Shown here: positions 57,374 through 64,000 of the stretch, piece by piece
Layout: every line of letters starts with the position of its first letter
Numbering within the stretch: the first letter of the stretch is position 1
Assembly (NCBI RefSeq): GCF_041477585.1
Contig: NZ_JBGNYA010000001.1
Location: forward strand, 2,232,001-2,296,000
Length of the DNA stretch: 64,000 bases
Reading direction: 5' to 3'
Source of the DNA: Halobellus sp. MBLA0158
Lineage (GTDB): Archaea; Halobacteriota; Halobacteria; Halobacteriales; Haloferacaceae
Program-made: the position numbers and the translations under genes
Notes under the pieces: generated by a model
The model's input: the letters and a program-made list of their open reading frames with translations, nothing else
The model's database searches: none
What the model was told of the DNA's origin: nothing

Positions 57374-58837
57374 TCACGACTCTGTCGGGAGTTCGACGAC
57401 GAAGATCGCGCCCGGACCGTCGCCCTCGCCGAGGTCGTCGCGGTCTTCGACCCAGACGTCCCCGCCGTAGCTGTCGACGAGCGTGCGGACCAGATAGAGG
57501 CCGATCCCCGTCCCGGCGCTGTCGAGGCCCGCCTCGCCCTTGCCGAAGATCGACTCCTTCTGGGCGTCGGAAACGCCGGGGCCATTGTCGGCGACGCGGA
57601 TCCGGACCGCTCCCTCCGCTCGCTCGATTCCGACCGAGACCTCGGGCACGTCCTTGTCGTTGTGCTGGACGGCGTTCTTCAGCACGTTCCGGAAGACCGA
57701 GCCGAGCAGGTCGTCGGCGACGACCTCGACGTCCGGGATCGACTCGCAGCGGACGACCGCCTCGGGGTAGCCGGACCTGATCTCGTCGACCTCGGACTCC
57801 AGGACGGGCCGGAGACGCCGGCTCTCCGGGTCGCTGTCGGAGATCAGGACGTTCGCCATATCGCGGGCCGTCGTCGTGAGTTCGACGGTGTGTTCTGCGT
57901 GTTCGCTGATCGTGTCGATGTACTCCTGGATCTGACTGTCGTCGCACTCGTCGGCCAGGAGGTCCGCGTACGCCGTCACGAGCTGGAGGTCGTTGCGGAT
58001 GTCGTGTCTGAGGACCTGATTCAGGAGTTCGAGATCGTCGCGCTGGGCTTCGAGCCGGTCTTCGTACCGCTTCCGATCGGTGATGTCAGTGATAAATCCC
58101 TCCAGATACTCGGGGCCCTCCGTCGGGCCGTCGAGGTGCTGGCCGCGCTCCCACATCCACTTGATCGAGCCGTCGGCGGTGCGGATGCGGTACGTGACCT
58201 CGAACGCCGAGCCCTCGTCGACGGCGGTCTGGACCTCGGCGTCGACCCGCTCCCTGTCCTCGGGGTGGATGACGTCGAGCCCCCAGCTCACCGCCCCGGA
58301 CTCGACGGTCTCGGACTCGTAGCCGGTGAGTTCCGCACAGCGGCCGCCGACGAACTCCATCGGCCATCCGGCCTCGTTCCGGCACCGATAGACGACCCCC
58401 GGGAGGTTCTCGATGAGCGTCTGGAAGCGCCGCTCGGCCTCCTTTCGCCCCTGGATGTCGCGCACGACCGCGAGGACGCGCGGGCCGTCGTCCGTGTCGA
58501 TCCGGCTGAGCTTCATCGACACCCAAAAGCGCGCGCCGTCGCTGTCGCGGGCGCGCCACTCGAACTGCCGGGCTTCGCCGGTTTCGGCCGTGCGCTCGAT
58601 CCGGCGGACCGCCTCCTCGTGGGTGTACGGATCGACGCCCGCGCTGAGGGTCTCGACGGCGCCGTCGCGGAGGGCCGACGGGGAGTGGCCGTACAGGTCC
58701 GCGGCCGCGGCGTTGACGTCGACGATGGTCCCGTCGGGCCGGTGGACGAACACCGCCTCGGTGACCGCGTCGAACGCGCCGCGGAGTTCGTCGATCGACA
58801 GCGGCGAGCCGTCGGCCGGCGTCCGCTCTGTGGTCAT
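57374..58837 (-). CDS. PAS-containing sensor histidine kinase
   Basis: 487 residues from MTTERTPADGSPLS; an in-frame start 18 codons upstream is less likely. Two PAS domains (about 20-140 and 145-265, each closing with a PAC-like DIQGRKEAERR and DITDRKRYEDR), a HisKA-like dimerisation helix with the phosphoacceptor His in VLRHDIRNDLQL, and HATPase_c with FRNVLKNAVQHN, DNGPGVSD and GTGIGLYLV. It is soluble and typical of haloarchaea. No cognate regulator is adjacent. It marks the return from island to general genome DNA. Confidence 0.92.
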   Translation of the reverse strand: MTTERTPADGSPLSIDELRGAFDAVTEAVFVHRPDGTIVDVNAAAADLYGHSPSALRDGAVETLSAGVDPYTHEEAVRRIERTAETGEARQFEWRARDSDGARFWVSMKLSRIDTDDGPRVLAVVRDIQGRKEAERRFQTLIENLPGVVYRCRNEAGWPMEFVGGRCAELTGYESETVESGAVSWGLDVIHPEDRERVDAEVQTAVDEGSAFEVTYRIRTADGSIKWMWERGQHLDGPTEGPEYLEGFITDITDRKRYEDRLEAQRDDLELLNQVLRHDIRNDLQLVTAYADLLADECDDSQIQEYIDTISEHAEHTVELTTTARDMANVLISDSDPESRRLRPVLESEVDEIRSGYPEAVVRCESIPDVEVVADDLLGSVFRNVLKNAVQHNDKDVPEVSVGIERAEGAVRIRVADNGPGVSDAQKESIFGKGEAGLDSAGTGIGLYLVRTLVDSYGGDVWVEDRDDLGEGDGPGAIFVVELPTES

Positions 58838-58928
58838 TGTCCCGGATAGCGCCTTCGGCGATATAAATGACAGTGCCGGACCGACCAGCAAGCACTACTC
58901 TAATACGCCACCCGGCCGAACCGAGGCT

Positions 58929-59795
58929 ATGGTCAACTACCGATACGCCGGCGACGCCCACGAACGGCTGTTCGCCTCGTATCAGGACGACTCGGACCCG
59001 TTCCCGACGAGCGTGACGGCGTGCTTCCCCGACCGGGAGCACCGACGCGAGGAGGTCGCGCTCCTCCAGGAACTGCTGTTTCCCACCTGCTGGAACGCCC
59101 CCGAACTGGTCCGCGACGAGCTGGCGGTCCTCGATCAGCTCGACGACCTCGGGACGCTCGTGAAGGCCGGGATCTGCCCGTACACCGACGGCCGGCCCGA
59201 CGAGACGGTCTCGGCACTCATCGACAGCCTGCCGCGGATCCGCGACGTCCTGAAGCGGGACGTCGAGGCCGCCTACAAGGGCGACCCCGCGGCGAAGACG
59301 TACATGGAGATCATCCGGTCGTACCCCGGCTTCCTCGCGATCTCGGTCCAGCGGGTCGCCCACGTCCTCTACGACATCGGCGCGCCCGAGTACGCACGCG
59401 AACTGACCGAGTACGCGAAGACCCAGACCGGGATCGACATCCACCCGGGCGCCGAGATCGGCGAGTACTTCTTCGTCGACCACGGCACCGGCGTCGTCAT
59501 CGGGGAGACCGCGACCGTCGGCGAGTGGGTCCGCCTGTACCAGGACGTGACCCTCGGCGCGCTCCACTTCGAAGAGGAGGAGGGCCAAGAGCACGCGCTC
59601 AAGAAGGGGTACAAGCGCCACCCCGACATCGGCGACCACGTCGTCATCGGCGCCGGCACGAAGGTGCTCGGGGACATCACCGTCGGCGACCACGTGAGCA
59701 TCGGCGCGAACTCCTGGATCACGGAGGACGTCCCGGACCGGACGAAGGTCTACATCAAGGACCACCCGACACAGGAGCGGAAGCGCTACGACTGA
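58929..59795 (+). CDS. cysE: Serine O-acetyltransferase
   Basis: 288 residues. An N-terminal helical domain is followed by the left-handed beta-helix acetyltransferase: GIDIHPGAEIGEYFFVDHGT, VVIGETATVGEWVRLYQDV and IGAGTKVLGDITVGDHVSIG hexapeptides, then the C-terminal tail. The catalytic His is in FVDHGTGVVIGE. It makes O-acetylserine for cysteine synthesis. The long N-terminal domain matches the EpsC/plant-like CysE form. The gene is divergent from the histidine kinase gene and ends six bases before the convergent CDGSH gene. Confidence 0.93.
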   Translation: MVNYRYAGDAHERLFASYQDDSDPFPTSVTACFPDREHRREEVALLQELLFPTCWNAPELVRDELAVLDQLDDLGTLVKAGICPYTDGRPDETVSALIDSLPRIRDVLKRDVEAAYKGDPAAKTYMEIIRSYPGFLAISVQRVAHVLYDIGAPEYARELTEYAKTQTGIDIHPGAEIGEYFFVDHGTGVVIGETATVGEWVRLYQDVTLGALHFEEEEGQEHALKKGYKRHPDIGDHVVIGAGTKVLGDITVGDHVSIGANSWITEDVPDRTKVYIKDHPTQERKRYD

Positions 59796-59801
59796 TCGCG
59801 G

Positions 59802-60029
59802 TCACTCCTCGAACTCGATGGTCGCGATGCGGTGCCGCGGCTGTTCGTCGTCGTCGTTCTCGTACTTGTAGTCGACGCCCTCGTCCTCGTCGACCGTCGC
59901 GGTGTGGGAGCCGTCGCAGAACGGCTTGTCCTCCGAGAGCCCGCACCGGCAGACGTAGATGTCGCCGTCGTGATCGTCGGGGTCGATGACGTCGGGGCCG
60001 TTCGCGTCGTGTGTGACTTCGCGTGACAT
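59802..60029 (-). CDS. CDGSH iron-sulfur domain protein
   Basis: 75 residues from MSREVTHD. The motif CRCGLSEDKPFCDGSH holds the three Cys and one His that bind the mitoNEET-type [2Fe-2S] cluster, with the rest acidic as expected in a halophile. It probably acts in redox or iron-sulfur handling. The TATA-like ACTATAAC lies 29 bases before the ATG. Its position next to cysE may link it loosely to sulfur metabolism. Confidence 0.92.
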   Translation of the reverse strand: MSREVTHDANGPDVIDPDDHDGDIYVCRCGLSEDKPFCDGSHTATVDEDEGVDYKYENDDDEQPRHRIATIEFEE

Positions 60030-60121
60030 CGTGTAGCACACGTGTCGCCACCCAGTTATAGTTCGTGGGCGAGCGCGCCCGTGACGAAAAACCGAAGCCC
60101 CTCGGTCGCGTGCGATCGTTT

Positions 60122-60493
60122 ATGTCGAACGACCAGACGCTCGTCAGCGACGTGATGTCGACGGCGCTCGTGACGATCAGCCCGGACGCGACGCTCGTAG
60201 AGGCGGCAGCGCGGATGCGCGAACACAACATCAACGCGCTGTTGGTGCCGTCGACGGAGATCGCGATCGTGACGAGCACGGACGTGCTCGACGCGGTCGC
60301 GCGGGAGCTCGACCCCGCCGAGGTCAGTGTCGGCGACGTGATGACAAGGTCCGTCGAGACGGTCACGCCCGACCTGCGACTCACCGAGGCCGCGGCGATG
60401 ATGGAGAACTTCGGCTTCAGCCACCTCCCGGTCGTCGACGACGACCTCGTCGGGATGGTCTCTTCGACCGACATCACCGCGCAGCTCTCCTGA
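60122..60493 (+). CDS. Two-CBS-domain protein
   Basis: 123 residues composed of a CBS pair: VMSTALVTISPDATLVEAAARMREHNINALLV and VMTRSVETVTPDLRLTEAAAMMENFGFSHLPVVDDD (positions about 11-45 and 73-110), each closing with TSTDVLDA and SSTDITAQ. CBS pairs bind adenine nucleotides and regulate partner proteins. The stop is one base before yqeC, so the two are co-transcribed and perhaps functionally linked. Confidence 0.9.
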   Translation: MSNDQTLVSDVMSTALVTISPDATLVEAAARMREHNINALLVPSTEIAIVTSTDVLDAVARELDPAEVSVGDVMTRSVETVTPDLRLTEAAAMMENFGFSHLPVVDDDLVGMVSSTDITAQLS

Positions 60494-60494
60494 G

Positions 60495-61226
60495 ATGGAC
60501 GTCGTCACCGCACTCCGAGCCCAGGAAGGCGTCACCTGCGTCGTCGGAGCGGGCGGGAAGAAGACGACGATGCGGACGCTCGCGGACGAACTGGGCCGGG
60601 CGGTCGTCACCGCGACGGTCCGGATCCCGATCTTCGACGACTGGGTGGGCCGGGTCGTCGTCATCGACGACCCCGTCGCGGCCCTCAGAGAGGCCGAGGG
60701 CGACCCCGACGCGTGGCCGCTCGGCGTCGTGCCCGAGCGCGAGCGCGAGGACCGCTACCTCGGCTACGAACTCGACGCGATCGACAGTCTCGCCGCGCGG
60801 GACGTCCCGGTGCTGGTGAAGGCCGACGGCGCGCGGATGCGGCGGTTCAAGGCCCCGAACGAGCGGGAGCCGCGGATTCCCAGGTGCGCGGACACGGTCG
60901 TCCCGATCGCGAGCGCCCACGTCGTCGGCGAGCCGCTCTCGGAGGGGATGGTCCACCGAGTCGAGGAGGTCGCGTCGCTCACGGGGCTCGACCCCGGCGA
61001 GGAGATCCGGCCCGCGGACGTCGCGGCGGTGCTCGCCAGCGACGATGGCGGACTGAAGGGGGTGCCCGACGGCGCGACGCCGATCCCGCTCGTGAATATG
61101 GTCGACGACGACGCCCTCGAAGCGAGCGCGCGCGAGATCGCCGCCGAGATCCACGAGCGCGCCGACGTGCCGGGGGTCGTCCTCGCGGAGATGCGGGCCG
61201 ACGAGCCGATCGTCGACGTGGTCTAA
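60495..61226 (+). CDS. yqeC: YqeC-family selenium-dependent hydroxylase accessory protein
   Basis: 243 residues, the usual YqeC size. The N-terminal loop VVGAGGKKTTMRTLADEL resembles a P-loop, and KADGARMRRFKAPNEREPRIP and GLKGVPDGATPIPLVNMVDD are characteristic family stretches. In bacteria YqeC is genetically linked to selenium-containing molybdenum hydroxylases and to a MobA/MocA-like protein; here a MobA-like gene is convergent, overlapping by three bases at the stops. Whether this archaeon uses selenium cannot be told from the window. Confidence 0.88.
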   Translation: MDVVTALRAQEGVTCVVGAGGKKTTMRTLADELGRAVVTATVRIPIFDDWVGRVVVIDDPVAALREAEGDPDAWPLGVVPEREREDRYLGYELDAIDSLAARDVPVLVKADGARMRRFKAPNEREPRIPRCADTVVPIASAHVVGEPLSEGMVHRVEEVASLTGLDPGEEIRPADVAAVLASDDGGLKGVPDGATPIPLVNMVDDDALEASAREIAAEIHERADVPGVVLAEMRADEPIVDVV

Positions 61227-61843
61227 CGTCCGTCCCCGCGGAGGCGCTCGACGGCGCGGTCGAACTCCTCGCGGGTGTTGAGGTTCTCGAAGGTCTCTAC
61301 CGACGTCACCCGCTCGATCTCCTCGCGATCGAGGACGACCTTCTCCAGGTCCGAGAGCGGCGCGACGATCCGGCTGTCGTCGCGTTCGAGCGCCCGGAGA
61401 CAGGCCTCGCGCATCGGGGCGGCCCGGTAGACCGCCTGCGTCGTCTGGAACCACTCGTCGAGGCGCGGGACCGCGGCGTCGTGGCCCGCGGCCCGCTCGA
61501 AGAGGTGCTCCGCGAACGCGGGGTCGACGAACGGCATATCGCAGGCGACGACGAACGCGTACTCCGCGGAGACGGCCTCCAGGCCGCGGGCGATGCCGGC
61601 CATCGGACCCGCGTCTGGCTCGCGGTCGACGGCGAACGCCGGGTCGACCTCGGCGTCGGCGAACGCGTCGCTGATGGCGTCCTCCTGGTCCGATCGGCAG
61701 TTGATCACGACCTCGTCGACGACGCCCGCGACGCGGTCGACCACCCGGCGGATCATCGGCGTCCCGGCGAGGTCGGCGACGGCCTTGTCGCGGTCGCCGA
61801 AACGGGTCGAGCGACCCCCGGCGAGGACGAGTGCGGCGCGCAT
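61223..61843 (-). CDS. mobA: MobA-like molybdenum cofactor nucleotidyltransferase
   Basis: 206 residues from MRAALVLAGGRSTRFG. The nucleotide-binding signature LAGGRSTRFGDRDKAVADLAG and the central VVACDMPFVDP are those of MobA-type guanylyltransferases, with AREPDAGPMAGIARGLEAV-like DREPDAGPMAGIARGL in between. It attaches a nucleotide to molybdopterin, or it could be the MocA/YgfJ-like partner of YqeC. It ends overlapping the convergent yqeC stop. Confidence 0.85.
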   Translation of the reverse strand: MRAALVLAGGRSTRFGDRDKAVADLAGTPMIRRVVDRVAGVVDEVVINCRSDQEDAISDAFADAEVDPAFAVDREPDAGPMAGIARGLEAVSAEYAFVVACDMPFVDPAFAEHLFERAAGHDAAVPRLDEWFQTTQAVYRAAPMREACLRALERDDSRIVAPLSDLEKVVLDREEIERVTSVETFENLNTREEFDRAVERLRGDGR

Positions 61844-61960
61844 AGGAGCGCTTTCCCGTCCGGCGCAAAGAAGGTGACGAGCCGCGGGTCCCCCGGCGCA
61901 CACAGCGGAGCGCATTTATCCCGCGGGCGAGTGCTTCCGAGCGATGCGGGAGGACGCGTG

Positions 61961-62572
61961 ATGCGGGAAGACGAGCTCGCGACGGCCGTGGTCGAGCACT
62001 TCGAGGCCGCCTTCGACGACCCCGAGATCAGCCTCGAAGAGCCCTACGACCACTACGGCAACCGCGGGGCCGTCGACGTGTACGTCCGCACGGCGCCGCC
62101 CGAGCGCGTGTCCTATCTCGTCGAACTGAAGGCCGACCCCGCGGTGCGGATGGCCTCGGGCGCGAACGAGATCCTCCGGCAGTACCGGCGGATGGAGCGG
62201 TACTTCTACGCCGACGACGCCCACGACCTCCGGACGCGACTCGCCCGCGACGGGCCCGGCGTCCACCTGCTCTTGCTCTTCGCGCCGACCCGGAAGTGCG
62301 TCGAACACGTCTTCGAACACCGGCGCCTCTACGGCTCGGTCGACCCGGAGCTGGCGATCGACGGCGTCGACGCCGAGCGCAAGGTCGCCTTTCTGGTCAA
62401 TCTCGACGACGCGGCCTCGGGCGGGCTCGGCTTCCTCTCGGTCAACGGCGAGGTCGGCGTCGACTCCCCCGGGTTTCTGGAGGCGGTTCCCGACGGGTCC
62501 CACCTGGCGGCGGCGATCCGGGAGGCCGACATCGACCTCGAAGGCGCCGACGGGGGCTCCGAGACGTCCTGA
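61961..62572 (+). CDS. Conserved haloarchaeal hypothetical protein
   Basis: 203 acidic residues, no signal or membrane segment. The region around VSYLVELKADPAVRMASGANEILRQYRRMERYF (residues 50-82), with an E-x-K after a beta strand and a preceding Asp in GAVDVYV, looks like a restriction-endonuclease-like (PD-(D/E)xK) core, which is an inference from the pattern only. The ATG at MREDELATAVVE follows a near-duplicate of itself 17 bases upstream that opens a five-codon frame at the leaderless distance from a TATA-like ATTTATC. Confidence 0.6.
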   Translation: MREDELATAVVEHFEAAFDDPEISLEEPYDHYGNRGAVDVYVRTAPPERVSYLVELKADPAVRMASGANEILRQYRRMERYFYADDAHDLRTRLARDGPGVHLLLLFAPTRKCVEHVFEHRRLYGSVDPELAIDGVDAERKVAFLVNLDDAASGGLGFLSVNGEVGVDSPGFLEAVPDGSHLAAAIREADIDLEGADGGSETS

Positions 62573-62577
62573 CGCCG

Positions 62578-63819
62578 CTACCAGGCCCGCTCCAGGATGG
62601 CGACGATGGCTTCGGGAGTGGGATCGAGGCCGTCCGGCGCGACCGCCAGCAGGTCGTCGTCGTGAATCGCGGCCGCGACGTCGGGGAAGTCGGACTGATC
62701 GACCCCGTCGATGTCGCGGAGGCGGTTCGGGAGCCCCAGGTCGTCGCGGACGCCCGCGACGGCCTGGATGACCGCGCCGGCGGTCGCCTCCGGACCGCCG
62801 GTCGCGTCGACGCCGAGCGCCTCCGCCAGCAGGTCCCGGCGGCCGTCGATCTCGCTGAAGAGGTAGCGGAGGACGTGCGGCGCGACGACGCCGTGGATCG
62901 TGCCCTGGTGGACGTCGTACCCGTGGGAGAAGCCGTGGCCGAAGGCGTGGATGATCGACGCGCGGTAGCCCTCGCGCCCCGCGAGCCCGTACTGGACGGC
63001 GACGATCCCCGAGAGCACCTCGCGGAGCCGCGCCTCGTTCATCGGCTCGGCGCGGAGCGTTCCCAGCCCCGACCGGAGTAGTCGAAGCCCGCGAGCGGCC
63101 GTGCCGTCCGTGATCGGCGTCGCGAGCGGCGAGTAGAGCGCCTCGATTCCCTTGTCGAAGCCGTTCATCGCCGACGCGGTGAGGACCGAGGTGGGCGTCG
63201 TCCGATACAGGTCGGAATCGTAGAACAGCGCCTCCGGCATCAGGCGCGGATCCGAGACGCCGCCGCTCGGCGGGCCCTCGCCGGAGGATCCGGCGTCCGC
63301 TCCGTCCAGTTCGGTGCCGCGGTCGAGCGTGAGCGTCACGCCCGCCAGATCCGAGAGGTCGGCGCCGGCCAGCGTAGTCGGCACGGCGACTATCGGGAGT
63401 GGCTCGCCCCCGTCCGAAACCGATAGATCTCCCGTCTCGATCGCCCGTTCGGCTGTCGCCCGGGCGTCGTCGTGTGACGACAGCGCACCAAGGACCTTTG
63501 CGACGTCGAGGGTGCTCCCGCCGCCGACCGCGACGGCGACGTCGACGTCGTGATCGCGGGCGGTCTCCAGCCCGTCGAGCGCCGTTCCCAGGGTCTTCTC
63601 GGGCGTCGTCTCGGGGAACTCCGCGACCAGTCGATCGCCGAGCCCCTCGCGGATCGGATCCACGACGGCGTCGGTCCGACCGACGGTCCTCCCGCTCACG
63701 AGCATCGCGCGGTCGTACCCCAGGCGGTCGAGTTCGTCGCCGAGGCGCGCGACGCAGCCCGCGCCGACGCGGATCGCGCCGGGGCGGAAGTCGAAGGTGA
63801 AGCCCTCGGTGGGTGTCAT
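62578..63819 (-). CDS. Iron-containing alcohol dehydrogenase family protein
   Basis: 413 residues from MTPTEGFTFDFRPGAI. NAD-binding VAVAVGGGSTLDVAKVLG (about 95) and the metal-ligand region MNGFDKGIEALYS, SIIHAFGHGFSHGYDVHQGTIHG with several histidines. An Asp/Gly/Ser-rich insertion (about residues 180-200) is unusual. The family includes butanol, lactaldehyde and glycerol dehydrogenases, maleylacetate reductases and hydroxyacid-oxoacid transhydrogenase. It lies outside the obvious island, so a link to aromatic catabolism (maleylacetate reductase) is only a possibility. Confidence 0.88.
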   Translation of the reverse strand: MTPTEGFTFDFRPGAIRVGAGCVARLGDELDRLGYDRAMLVSGRTVGRTDAVVDPIREGLGDRLVAEFPETTPEKTLGTALDGLETARDHDVDVAVAVGGGSTLDVAKVLGALSSHDDARATAERAIETGDLSVSDGGEPLPIVAVPTTLAGADLSDLAGVTLTLDRGTELDGADAGSSGEGPPSGGVSDPRLMPEALFYDSDLYRTTPTSVLTASAMNGFDKGIEALYSPLATPITDGTAARGLRLLRSGLGTLRAEPMNEARLREVLSGIVAVQYGLAGREGYRASIIHAFGHGFSHGYDVHQGTIHGVVAPHVLRYLFSEIDGRRDLLAEALGVDATGGPEATAGAVIQAVAGVRDDLGLPNRLRDIDGVDQSDFPDVAAAIHDDDLLAVAPDGLDPTPEAIVAILERAW

Positions 63820-63923
63820 AGCACCCTCTATGCCGGGATCCCCCAAAGGCCTACTCCCGCCACGGCGGCAGAATCCCACGGGCGAGAGTTTATGTCCGAA
63901 CACGGAACCAGGGCACGCGTGCG

Positions 63924-64000
63924 GTGACCATCGCCCCGCGCCGTCCGCGGTTGTCCGGCACAGCGACGCGGGGGCAGTTCGAGTGCCGGCTGTCCGCCCC
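63924..64000 (+). CDS. Possible start of a gene running off the window
   Basis: A GTG about 33 bases after the TATA-like GAGTTTATG opens a frame without stop to the window edge (reading TIAPRRPRLSG after the initiator). Too short to identify and rich in Arg, so it may not be real. Confidence 0.2.
   Translation, partial: MTIAPRRPRLSGTATRGQFECRLSA

Noticed and set aside
60713-61960. Upstream in-frame extension of the hypothetical gene at 61961
   Set aside because: It runs through yqeC and mobA in the wrong frame; the extension is Arg-rich, and a promoter-like box sits at 61914.

Overview
The window is chromosomal DNA of a halophilic archaeon (class Halobacteria). The evidence is high GC with strong GC bias at third codon positions, very acidic proteins, Tat lipoprotein signals ending in a lipobox cysteine, and archaeal TATA-like boxes about 25-33 bases upstream of many start codons (leaderless mRNAs). 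The genus cannot be fixed from this sequence. I see no rRNA, tRNA, CRISPR array or intact insertion sequence.

Left part (1-12.4 kb) is mixed housekeeping DNA: a cut-off cobalamin gene (cbiT), an HTH regulator, a pirin, a metallo-beta-lactamase-fold hydrolase, an operon for redox/copper maturation of exported proteins (SCO, TlpA-type thioredoxin, CcdA), a membrane-anchored HTH protein, a subtilase, a surface protein, a short flavoprotein, a TetR regulator, a multi-PAS histidine kinase and a DUF1684 protein.

The centre (12.9-57.3 kb) is a large catabolic island. Its first half holds an acyl-CoA ligase, two paralogous GcvT-fold proteins of the LigM/DesA (folate-dependent O-demethylase) type, MetF, a 2-hydroxyacid dehydrogenase, a hotdog thioesterase, an IclR regulator, a complete branched-chain-amino-acid-type (Liv) ABC transporter whose binding protein lies further downstream, two VOC proteins (one a probable extradiol dioxygenase) and an HpaI-type aldolase. 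Read together: uptake of a small organic acid, CoA activation, transfer of methyl groups to tetrahydrofolate, methyl-THF recycling by MetF, ring opening and aldol cleavage. This resembles bacterial methoxy-aromatic (lignin monomer) catabolism. The substrate is inferred, and a DMSP-like substrate remains possible.

The second half of the island holds a 2-oxoacid dehydrogenase E1 pair without E2/E3, an amidohydrolase plus Rieske ferredoxin, a nitrate/sulfonate-type binding protein, a peptide-type ABC transporter, thioredoxin-like and thioredoxin-reductase-like proteins, two aldehyde dehydrogenases, a zinc alcohol dehydrogenase, two GMC oxidoreductases, a PaaK-type CoA ligase, an SDR, a second IclR regulator, and a UGSC-family protein (CGSC form) with a conserved partner of unknown function. 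A second copy of that partner lies at the island's right end without an intact UGSC gene.

The right part (57.4-64 kb) returns to general genes: PAS histidine kinase, serine O-acetyltransferase, CDGSH protein, CBS protein, YqeC, MobA-like nucleotidyltransferase, a haloarchaeal hypothetical protein and an iron-type alcohol dehydrogenase.

Recurring non-coding features are three copies of a palindromic element placed just after stop codons, a perfect 20-bp palindrome overlapping the transcription start of the first demethylase gene, and several short open frames in mRNA leaders whose stops overlap or abut the start of the main gene.
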